Made by a program: the position numbers and the translations under genes. This document shows, piece by piece, positions 18,887 to 25,171 of a stretch of 64,000 nt of DNA. This DNA comes from Hymenobacter busanensis. GTDB lineage: Bacteria > Bacteroidota > Bacteroidia > Cytophagales > Hymenobacteraceae. The stretch lies in assembly GCF_008727865.1 (NCBI RefSeq), contig NZ_VTWU01000006.1:248001-312000 (forward strand), in the 5' to 3' direction. Every line of letters begins with the position of its first letter. Within the stretch, counting starts at the first letter, position 1. A model generated the notes under the pieces. The model saw only the letters and a program-made list of their open reading frames with translations, was not told the DNA's origin and did no database searches.

Positions 18887-20191
18887 ATGACTGAAACCGA
18901 CATCCTGATTATCGGCGCGGGCGCGGCCGGCCTGATGGCTGCCCGTCACCTCAGCCAAGCCGGCCGCCGCGTGCGGGTGCTGGAGGCCCGCCACCGGCTC
19001 GGCGGCCGTATTCACACCTTCACCGATGCCGGATTTCGGCAGCCCACCGAAGCCGGGGCCGAGTTTCTGCACGGCGACGCGCCACTGACCGAGGCCCTGC
19101 TGCGCGAAACCGGCCAGCCCTGGCACGACACCGGCGGCACGAGCTACGAGCTGTTGGCCGGGCAGCTGCGCGAGGCAGAGGAGTTTATGGAAGACCTGCC
19201 GCTGCTGCTCGACAAGCTCCACGCCTTGTCCCACGACATGCCCCTGGCCGAATTTCTGGCAACGCACCTGCCCGAAGACCATTACGCGGCCCTGCGCGAA
19301 CAGGTAACACGCTTCGCCGAAGGCTTCGACGCGGCCGATGCCCAATGCGCCAGCGCCTTCGCCCTACGCGACGAGTGGTCCGAAGGTGGCGCCGAAGACT
19401 CGCCGCGGCCTTTGGGCGGCTACGGCCCGGTGGTAGCGCACCTCGCCAAGCAGTGCGAGGCTGCCGGTGCCACCATTCGGCTGGCGACGGTGGTGGAGGC
19501 CGTGCGTTGGCAGCGCGGGCACGTAGAAATTGCGTGCACCGGCGGCGAAACGTTTCGGGCTGCGCAGGTCTTGGTTACGGTGCCGCTGGGCGTGTTGCAG
19601 GCGCCGGCCGGCAGCCCGGGCGCCGTCCGGTTCGAGCCCGAGCTACCGGAAATGCGCGCGGCCGTGGCCGCTATGGGGTTTGGTCCCGTCATCAAAGTGC
19701 TGCTCGAATTTCAGGCCGATTTCTGGACTGCTGCCGTGCCCGAGGTCAGCCGCCCTATGCCCAACTTGGGCTTCCTGTTTTCCGATGCCGCCGTGCCCAC
19801 CTGGTGGACGCAACTGCCCGACGCCCGCCCCCTGCTCACCGGCTGGCTCGGCGGCCCCGCCGCCGACCGCCTGCGCCACACCCCCGACGCCGACGTATTG
19901 GCGCTGGCCCTCGCCTCGCTCAGCCAGCTGTTTGGCACCGGCGAAGCGTTTTTGCGGGCCCAGCTGCAAGCGCACCGCGTCGTCAATTGGGGCGCCGATG
20001 CGTTTGCGCGTGGGGCCTACGCCTACGCCACCGTGGAAACGCCCGCTGCCCGCCGGGTGCTGGCCCAGCCCATCGAGCACACCCTCTTCTTCGCCGGCGA
20101 AGCCGTGCACGACGGCCCCAACATGGGCACTGTGGAGGCAGCCTTGGCCAGTGGGCTGGCCGCGGCCGAACACATGCTAAGCAACCGTTGA
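18887..20191 (+). CDS. FAD-dependent amine oxidase
   Basis: 434-residue flavoprotein of the monoamine-oxidase family. DILIIGAGAAGLMAARHL (residues 4-21) is the FAD Rossmann motif, VLEARHRLGGRIHT the conserved GG doublet block after it, and EAGAEFLHGD the next FAD contact. VLVTVPLGVLQ is the family motif in the middle, and LFFAGEAVHDGPNMGTVEAAL the C-terminal FAD-contact block. It likely oxidises an amine or amino acid to imine with H2O2 release; the substrate is not predictable. No signal peptide is seen from ATG 18887. An open frame extends 24 codons upstream but is basic and unlike a family N-terminus. Confidence 0.92.
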   Translation: MTETDILIIGAGAAGLMAARHLSQAGRRVRVLEARHRLGGRIHTFTDAGFRQPTEAGAEFLHGDAPLTEALLRETGQPWHDTGGTSYELLAGQLREAEEFMEDLPLLLDKLHALSHDMPLAEFLATHLPEDHYAALREQVTRFAEGFDAADAQCASAFALRDEWSEGGAEDSPRPLGGYGPVVAHLAKQCEAAGATIRLATVVEAVRWQRGHVEIACTGGETFRAAQVLVTVPLGVLQAPAGSPGAVRFEPELPEMRAAVAAMGFGPVIKVLLEFQADFWTAAVPEVSRPMPNLGFLFSDAAVPTWWTQLPDARPLLTGWLGGPAADRLRHTPDADVLALALASLSQLFGTGEAFLRAQLQAHRVVNWGADAFARGAYAYATVETPAARRVLAQPIEHTLFFAGEAVHDGPNMGTVEAALASGLAAAEHMLSNR

Positions 20192-20352
20192 GGACTCCGC
20201 ACCACAAGCCGGTTCTGCATCGGAAACCGGCGGCAGCCCCGCGCCTGCGCCCAAGCACGACCAGAGCCGCCCGAAAAGTGCGCGGCGGGTTTTGTTGCCA
20301 ACGCTAAAGGCCAGACATTTGCCGTCTTGTTTCCTCCCTTTTACCCCCCCTC

Positions 20353-21378
20353 ATGCTGAATTATTGCCGCCGCGTCCGCCGCGGGATTCTGGCGACAGCG
20401 CTGCTGCTCGCTGCTCCGTCGTTGTTGTTTGCCTGGGGCAACTGGGGCCACCAGCGCATCAACCGTGCTGCCGTACTGGCCCTGCCCGCTGCCATGCGCA
20501 CCTTCTTCTACAACCATGTCGATTTCATGGTGACCGAAGCCGTCATTCCCGACTCGCGCAAGTACGTCATCAACGACAAAGCCGAATTCCCGCGCCACTT
20601 CATCGACCTTGAAGACTACGGTACCGGCCCCATCAGCGAGCTGCCCAAAGGCTCCACCGAGGCCTACGCCAAGTACGACGCCGCCTTCCTCGACAAGAGC
20701 GGCCGCCTGCCGTGGTACGTGCAGGACTTGCTGGTGAAGCTGACCACGGCCATGAAAAATCAGCGCAAGGACGAAATCCTCTTCGTTGCGGCCGACCTCG
20801 GCCACTACCTCGGCGACGCCCACCAGCCTCTGCACACATCCTCCAATCACGACGGCCAGCTCACCGGCCAGAAAGGCGTGCACTCCTTCTACGAGTCGCA
20901 GCTGCCCGAGCTGTTTGGCAAGAACTACAACTTCAAGCTGGCCGAGCCCAAACTGATTGCCGACCCGGCCGCCGAAATTTGGCGCATTGTGGCCCAGAGC
21001 CATGCCGCCGCCGATACGCTCTTGGCCATCGAGAAGAAACTAGCCGGCGAAACGCCCGCTGGTCAGCTCTACGAAATGGCCGGCGAGAAGCCCCGCAAAA
21101 ACGTGTTCAACAGCTCGTACCACACCCAGGCGTACTCCTCGGCCTACCACAAGGCCCTCAACAACATGATTGAGCGTCAGATTCGTGGAGCAGCGCAGGA
21201 CGCGGCTAACTTCTGGTACACCGCTTGGGTAAACGCCGGCAAGCCCGACCTCACCAAGCTCGACACCGAGTACACAACCAAGAGCAACGAGAAAAACCTG
21301 AAAGAGGAACTGAAGCTGCTGGAAAAAGGCAAGCTGGTCGATTTCTCCTCGTTCCCGGAGTTTCCGCAGGCGCAGTAA
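20353..21378 (+). CDS. Secreted S1/P1-type nuclease / zinc phospholipase C superfamily enzyme
   Basis: 341 residues with a signal peptide ending LLFA, so the mature protein starts at W28. In this superfamily Trp-1 itself binds zinc. The further ligands line up with P1 nuclease: H33 (position 6), D67, H82 in HFIDLED, H151 and D155 in GHYLGD, H161 in HQPLH, and H177 in GVHSF. The last expected Asp (NLHxxWD) is E181 here, a conservative change. Members cleave single-stranded nucleic acid and 3'-nucleotides, or phospholipids in the phospholipase branch. Sequence alone does not separate the two. It is periplasmic or secreted, a single-gene unit, with a strong terminator 24 bp after the stop. Confidence 0.85.
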   Translation: MLNYCRRVRRGILATALLLAAPSLLFAWGNWGHQRINRAAVLALPAAMRTFFYNHVDFMVTEAVIPDSRKYVINDKAEFPRHFIDLEDYGTGPISELPKGSTEAYAKYDAAFLDKSGRLPWYVQDLLVKLTTAMKNQRKDEILFVAADLGHYLGDAHQPLHTSSNHDGQLTGQKGVHSFYESQLPELFGKNYNFKLAEPKLIADPAAEIWRIVAQSHAAADTLLAIEKKLAGETPAGQLYEMAGEKPRKNVFNSSYHTQAYSSAYHKALNNMIERQIRGAAQDAANFWYTAWVNAGKPDLTKLDTEYTTKSNEKNLKEELKLLEKGKLVDFSSFPEFPQAQ

Positions 21379-21401
21379 CCCGCATACTTTTCCGCTTGTT
21401 G

Positions 21402-21438
21402 ACGAGCCCGCTCTTGGTTAAGAGCGGGCTCGTTTTTT
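21402..21438 (+). terminator. Intrinsic terminator of the S1/P1 nuclease gene
   Basis: Perfect 14-bp stem (ACGAGCCCGCTCTT, loop GGTT, then its complement) followed by a T-run. It ends 15 bp before the convergent HEAT-repeat gene. Confidence 0.95.
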
Positions 21439-21452
21439 CTACGCAGGAAACA

Positions 21453-22100
21453 TCATCGGTTCAGAATTAACTCCTTGTACCGAATGCCCCATTCCCGCAA
21501 ATTAGCATCCTCATGGCGGCTAAACTTCTCAATCAGCGGCAGCAGTCGAAAGTAAATCGGCTCAAAATCTACTTCTTTCAATGTGCCTTGCGGCGTAAGT
21601 CGTAAGGGCGTCAGACCCATTATAGCATGCATTGCGCTGGACTGAACTTGCTCTTCAGGGTCATCTAGGAGTTGGAATAATGCCGACAAACCCTGCTGAG
21701 GCGCTTTATGCATCTGATGGTTCTGGCCAAGCGCGGCAGCTAGAAGCCGTGTCCGCGCGTCCGGCGAAGATGTGGCGGCAATTAGCTGTGGAAAGACCGT
21801 TTCGCCAACAATGTTGAGTGCCCAGGTCGCCCGGTCAATAACGGGGCTGTAGTCGTCCACCAGCCGCGCCATCAGTACCGGCGCCAGCTGTTCGGCATGA
21901 GCCAACAGCTGGGCTTGGTATTTCCATACACAGGCCGACAGCGCCCAGAACCGCACCCGGTCATCGGCATCAGGGATGTGCGACATGAGAAGGTGAAAAA
22001 GCTCCGGCCGGGCGTCGTGCTCGGCCAGAAACCGGGCAGCTTGAATTCGCTTGTCTACATCTGTGCTTTCTAGTTGTTGTTCGATTTCCTTGTTGGTCAT
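21453..22100 (-). CDS. HEAT-repeat-like helical protein
   Basis: 215 residues made of paired helices of the HEAT/ARM kind: VDKRIQAARFLAEHDARPELFHLLMSH, DDRVRFWALSACV, DYSPVIDRATWALNIVG, DARTRLLAAALG, DPEEQVQSSAMHAIMGL and DANLREWGIRY. No catalytic motif, signal peptide or membrane span is seen, so a protein-binding scaffold is likely. ATG 22100 (MTNKEIEQQL) starts a proper helix; the frame is open 19 codons upstream. Base composition is less GC-rich than the neighbours. It lies just downstream of asnA on the same strand, 97 bp after the asnA stop, so it may be transcribed with it. Confidence 0.7.
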   Translation of the reverse strand: MTNKEIEQQLESTDVDKRIQAARFLAEHDARPELFHLLMSHIPDADDRVRFWALSACVWKYQAQLLAHAEQLAPVLMARLVDDYSPVIDRATWALNIVGETVFPQLIAATSSPDARTRLLAAALGQNHQMHKAPQQGLSALFQLLDDPEEQVQSSAMHAIMGLTPLRLTPQGTLKEVDFEPIYFRLLPLIEKFSRHEDANLREWGIRYKELILNR

Positions 22101-22197
22101 GCAGTACTTTTTTGCAACGCTAAGTACTGCATGAAATAACAAGCAACGGGCGGCCATCGAGCTGATGGCCGCCCGTTGCGGTTGCGTTTGTAGCGCC

Positions 22198-23235
22198 CTA
22201 CAGCAATTCCACGCCGGCCGCAGCCAGTTCCGTGCGCACGGCTTCGGGCCAAATGCTCACCTGCACTTCCCCAATGTGCGCTTTGCGCAGCATAAACATG
22301 CACACCCGCGACTGACCAATGCCGCCGCCAATGCTTTTGGTGAGCTGGCCGGTGAGCAGCAGTTGGTGGAAAGCCAGGGTTTTACGGTCGAGGCAGCCGC
22401 GCACTTCCAGCTGGCGCAGCAGGGCCGCTTTGTCCACCCGAATACCCATCGACGACACTTCAAAGGCCGATTGCAGGACCGGATGCCACAGCACGATGTC
22501 GCCGTTCAGGCCGAAGAAACCGTCCTCGGTGCGGGTGCTCCAGTCGTCGTAGTCGGGGGCGCGGCCGTCGTGTATTTCGCCGTGGCTCAGGGGCCCGCCA
22601 ATGCCGACGATGAACACCGCGCCGTACTGCTTGGCGGCTTCGGTTTCGCGCTCCTTCGCCGTGAGCGTGGGGTAGCGCTGCAGCAGCTCTTCGGCGTGAA
22701 TGAACGTGATTTGCTCGGGTAGCACGGGCATAATATCGGGGTACTCTTCGGCCACGCGCAGTTCGGTCGTGCGCAGGGCGTCGTAGATTTTGCCCACGGT
22801 TTCCTTCAGGAACGGAATGGTGCGCTGCTCGGGCAGAATGTGTTTTTCCCAGTCCCACTGGTCCACGTAAATCGAGTGGATTGGCGAATAATCCTCGTCG
22901 GGGCGCAGGGCGCGCATGTCGGTCAGGATGCCGCGGCCGGCCGGAATGCCCAGCTCCATGAGGCGCAGGCGCTTCCATTTGGCCAAGGAATGCACCACCA
23001 CGGCTTGCTGCTCACCCAGAGCCTTAATGGGAAACGCCACGGGCCGCTCCACCCCGTTCAGGTCGTCGTTGATGCCGGTGCCGTCGAGCACGGCAATGGG
23101 CGACGACACTTTGGTGAGTTGCAGCTGCCGCGCCAGTTCGCGGGCAAAGGTGTCTTTCACGAAGCCAATGGCTTCTTCGGTGTGAAGCAGCGCGGCGGCG
23201 CTGGAGGTGTGCACGGAGGCAGTGGCCGTTTCCAT
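22198..23235 (-). CDS. asnA: Aspartate-ammonia ligase (asparagine synthetase A)
   Basis: Makes asparagine from aspartate, ammonia and ATP via aspartyl-AMP. It is structurally related to class II aminoacyl-tRNA synthetases. The 345 residues are close to E. coli AsnA (330). Recognisable blocks include VSSPIAVLDGTGINDDLNGVERPV, VHSLAKWKRLRL, GRGILTDMRALRPDED, IYVDQWDWEK, and the C-terminal SIGGGIGQSRVCMFML (class II motif 3-like ATP site). The start is ATG 23235 (METATASV). Upstream lies an attenuator-like leader: an Asn-rich 34-codon ORF, an antiterminator segment and an intrinsic terminator, described separately. This implies control by asparagine supply through transcription attenuation rather than by an AsnC-type regulator, which is absent from the window. 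Confidence 0.95.
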   Translation of the reverse strand: METATASVHTSSAAALLHTEEAIGFVKDTFARELARQLQLTKVSSPIAVLDGTGINDDLNGVERPVAFPIKALGEQQAVVVHSLAKWKRLRLMELGIPAGRGILTDMRALRPDEDYSPIHSIYVDQWDWEKHILPEQRTIPFLKETVGKIYDALRTTELRVAEEYPDIMPVLPEQITFIHAEELLQRYPTLTAKERETEAAKQYGAVFIVGIGGPLSHGEIHDGRAPDYDDWSTRTEDGFFGLNGDIVLWHPVLQSAFEVSSMGIRVDKAALLRQLEVRGCLDRKTLAFHQLLLTGQLTKSIGGGIGQSRVCMFMLRKAHIGEVQVSIWPEAVRTELAAAGVELL

Positions 23236-23370
23236 AATACAATGGGTATTGATGTGAAAAAGAGACGTGTGGAATTTGGGTTTCCAAAACCCATTGGCAA
23301 GGCTCCGCACGACCGAAAAAACAAGACGTTTTTTCGGTTTTTGAAATCCGGGAAAAGGCCGCGTATGGGC

Positions 23371-23400
23371 AAAAAAAAACCTTCCGAAAAACGGAAGGCT
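23371..23400 (-). terminator. Attenuator terminator in the asnA leader
   Basis: On the minus strand: 7-bp stem CCTTCCG / CGGAAGG with a five-T loop, followed by nine T, a textbook intrinsic terminator. It points towards asnA and lies about 135 nt before its start codon, so transcripts ending here would never reach asnA. Its 5' arm starts 9 nt after the leader-peptide stop codon. It could also end read-through from the nuclease gene upstream, whose stop is at 23645, but the 245-nt distance and the leader ORF favour attenuation. Confidence 0.88.
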
Positions 23401-23475
23401 TTCAAATCAATTATTGATTTTGGGTCTGTCTATGAGACCAATAGCCTTCCATCGTCGGAACAAATTATTGTTCCG
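23393..23475 (-). promoter_or_regulatory. Alternative RNA structures of the asnA attenuator
   Basis: Two competing elements on the minus strand. (1) CGGAACAA-TAAT-TTGTTCCG, 23475-23456, is a perfect 8-bp hairpin containing the AAC-AAT-AAT codons. (2) ATGGAAGGCT at 23452-23443, inside the leader, is complementary over 10 pairs (one G-U) to AGCCTTCCGT at 23400-23391, the 5' arm of the terminator, so it can act as antiterminator. A ribosome stalled at the Asn run would open element 1 and leave element 2 free to pair with the terminator arm. A ribosome stalled at the last two Asn codons would sit against the terminator arm itself. Both would let RNA polymerase continue into asnA. Confidence 0.75.
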
Positions 23476-23511
23476 AATCTGGTTATTGAGGCTGTTGGCG
23501 AAAAGGTTCAT
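23407..23511 (-). CDS. Asparagine-rich leader peptide of asnA
   Basis: 34-codon ORF, ATG 23511 to TGA 23409-23407, too short for most gene callers. Nine of 34 residues are Asn: positions 2, 6, 9, 10, 14, 15, 16, 33 and 34. They include an AAC-AAT-AAT run in the middle and two AAT codons just before the stop. It begins MNLFANSLNNQIRNNN and ends PKINN. No known domain is present. Placement directly before a terminator and upstream of asparagine synthetase matches amino-acid biosynthetic leader peptides such as those of the trp and his operons, where the ribosome stalls at codons for the regulating amino acid. There is no Shine-Dalgarno sequence, which is usual in Bacteroidota. That it is translated is inferred. 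Confidence 0.8.
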   Translation of the reverse strand: MNLFANSLNNQIRNNNLFRRWKAIGLIDRPKINN

Positions 23512-23536
23512 GGCTGCGCTGTTGGGCGTTTGCACC

Positions 23537-23544
23537 GCAACATA
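23537..23544 (-). promoter_or_regulatory. Possible -7 box of the asnA leader promoter
   Basis: TATGTTGC on the minus strand, close to the Bacteroidota -7 consensus TAnnTTTG, with an AT-rich TTTTCG about 18 bp upstream. It would start the transcript about 20 nt before the leader ATG. This is a weak match, listed because the region is AT-rich against its surroundings. Confidence 0.35.
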
Positions 23545-23644
23545 ATGAGGAATTACGGAAGCGAAAATAAAATGGCGAAAAATATTTTCAACTACGGTCT
23601 TTGAGGTGCTTTAATGAAAATTTATTGTGCGAACTATTGGCGGG

Positions 23645-24385
23645 CTAGCTCGCCGCTTCGGTGTCGTCTTCCTGCTCGGGCGGGGTGTGGCCCAGCTCCA
23701 GCACCACGTCGCGCACCGAGGGGTCCAGGTACTCGGGCACCTTTTTGGGGTCGAGCAATTTGAGCAGGCGCAGGTACTTGGCGCGGCCTTCTTCCAGCAT
23801 GGCCGGGGGCACCTCAAACACGAAGAGGTGAAACGGCTCGACTTTCTGCACGCCCACCAGAAGAAACCGCTCGGCGCGCAGGGCATCGGTGTAGAATGCC
23901 GCTTGCCGGTCATAGTCGTAGCCCGAGCACTGAGCCACAAAGTGGTGGTAGTCGCGCGCGACGGTGGTTTTGAAGTCGATGACGGTGTATGGCTCGCCCG
24001 GCACGTCTACCACGAGGTCGGCGCGCAGCTTGCACATGGTGCCGGTAGTGGGCTCCGTAAACACGCAGCTGGGCTCGGCCACGCCCTGCTCCAGCATGGC
24101 GCGCAAATCGTCGCGGATGCGCACGCCTTCCACCAGCCACCACACCAGCGTGTCGTTGACGGCGGGGTAGCTGGGCACGTACTGCTCGGGCTCGAGCAGG
24201 GCCGTATGAAAAGCGGTGCCGAAACTCAAGGCCGAAGAGCCACCGGTTTCGCGGCGGGGCCGCCCGTTGAGCGCGTCGCGCAGCTTCGAGAGGTCAGAAT
24301 TGGCAATGGCGGGCAGGGCGCGGTAGTCGTCGTAGGACAGGCGCAACAGGTCGGGGCGACGAAACGGGGCGGGGGAATCGGACAT
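23645..24385 (-). CDS. RecE-like PD-(D/E)XK exonuclease
   Basis: 246 residues of the phage-type PD-(D/E)XK nuclease group (RecE / exodeoxyribonuclease VIII C-terminal domain). SNSDLSKL-like IANSDLSKLRDALNG and ALSFGTAFHTALLEPEQY form the N-terminal family signature. LRADLVVDV supplies the metal-binding Asp, VIDFKTT the D-x-K catalytic pair, and GYDYDRQAAFYTDAL the conserved Q-x3-Y helix. RecE-type enzymes resect 5' strands of double-stranded DNA for single-strand annealing, normally with a RecT partner, which is not in the window. ATG 24385 is chosen; 28 further upstream codons look non-coding. It is divergent from the dNMP kinase gene 112 bp away, a pairing that suggests phage descent. Confidence 0.75.
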   Translation of the reverse strand: MSDSPAPFRRPDLLRLSYDDYRALPAIANSDLSKLRDALNGRPRRETGGSSALSFGTAFHTALLEPEQYVPSYPAVNDTLVWWLVEGVRIRDDLRAMLEQGVAEPSCVFTEPTTGTMCKLRADLVVDVPGEPYTVIDFKTTVARDYHHFVAQCSGYDYDRQAAFYTDALRAERFLLVGVQKVEPFHLFVFEVPPAMLEEGRAKYLRLLKLLDPKKVPEYLDPSVRDVVLELGHTPPEQEDDTEAAS

Positions 24386-24497
24386 AGGGCTCTGCAATGT
24401 ACTACTGCCAGCGCCGTCGGGTTGTTTCACTTTACGTATGCCGACTGCCGGTTGCGCGCAATTCCGCATTTTTGTGCCCGTTTTCTCGTCTTCCGAT

Positions 24498-25052
24498 ATG
24501 CTTTACCTGATTGGCCTAGCCGGCAAGCGCGGCAGCGGCAAGGATACCGTCGCCCACCTCGTGCAGCAGCTGGAACCCGCCCGCGACTGGCAAATCCGCT
24601 CCTTTGGCGACGCCATCAAGGGCGTGTGCGCGGTGCTGACCGGCGAAACCACGGCCCCCTACTATACCCAGCCGGGTAAGGCCGAGCTGGCGCCCACCTA
24701 CGGCCTCACGCGCGGCGAAATGCTGCAGCAAGTGGGCGCGGCGCTGCGGGCCTGGCGCGGCCCGGTGTGGATTGAAGCCCTGCTGGCCAACCTGCCCGCC
24801 GACCATCCCGTGGTGGTGGCCGACATCCGCTTTCCCGACGAAGCCGACGCGCTGCGGGCCCGTGGCGGCGTCATCTGGCGCGTGGAGGGCGACCCGCTGC
24901 AGCAGCGCGGTGACGGCACCCGCGACGACAATCACCCCAGCGAAACCGCCATGGATGAGTATGCCGCCTACGCCGCCGTGCTGCGCAACGCAGGTTCGTT
25001 GGACGAGTTGCAGAAGCGAGTTGCCGAACTGCTTACTGCTGGGAAATCATGA
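24498..25052 (+). CDS. Deoxynucleoside monophosphate kinase-like P-loop protein
   Basis: 184-residue P-loop kinase. The Walker A stretch GLAGKRGSGKDT (residues 6-17) at the extreme N-terminus, followed by RSFGDAIKGVC and TRGEMLQQVGAALR, is the pattern of phage T4-type dNMP kinases and the AAA_18-like group. VVVADIRFPDEADALRARGG is the strand and helix after the substrate site, and HPSETAMDEY closes the domain. Such enzymes phosphorylate dNMPs for DNA synthesis. They are common in phages and sporadic on bacterial chromosomes. The start is ATG 24498; 20 upstream in-frame codons are unlikely. A long inverted repeat begins exactly at its stop codon. Confidence 0.75.
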   Translation: MLYLIGLAGKRGSGKDTVAHLVQQLEPARDWQIRSFGDAIKGVCAVLTGETTAPYYTQPGKAELAPTYGLTRGEMLQQVGAALRAWRGPVWIEALLANLPADHPVVVADIRFPDEADALRARGGVIWRVEGDPLQQRGDGTRDDNHPSETAMDEYAAYAAVLRNAGSLDELQKRVAELLTAGKS

Positions 25053-25157
25053 AACGTCATGCTGAGCCGTTCGAAGCATCTTTACCGCTTCGTCAGATAG
25101 TAAACTTCTATCCGGTGGAGCAATAGAGATGCTTGGATTGCGCTCAGCATGACGTTT
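25052..25157. repeat. REP-like palindromic element (copy 1)
   Basis: Perfect 16-bp terminal inverted repeats AAACGTCATGCTGAGC (25052-25067) and complement (25142-25157), with a second nested pair GAAGCATCT / AGATGCTT inside. The unit fills the gap between two convergent genes. Its end (CGTCAT-C/G-CTGAGC) recurs in copy 3 at 51208, so it is a dispersed extragenic repeat. It may also act as a transcription barrier for both genes. Confidence 0.75.
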
Positions 25158-25171
25158 ATTGATAGCCTTTG

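Noticed and set aside
23236-23545. T-box or metabolite riboswitch before asnA
   Set aside because: No T-box TGGNACCGCG-like sequence or known aptamer core seen; the Asn-rich leader peptide explains the structure better.
22840-23604. 254-codon plus-strand frame across the asnA leader
   Set aside because: Antisense to asnA and to the Asn-rich leader; Lys-rich end comes from the terminator A-run.
25053-25171. tRNA or small RNA gene in the structured gap
   Set aside because: The structure is a simple inverted repeat shared with other gaps; no cloverleaf or T-loop sequence.
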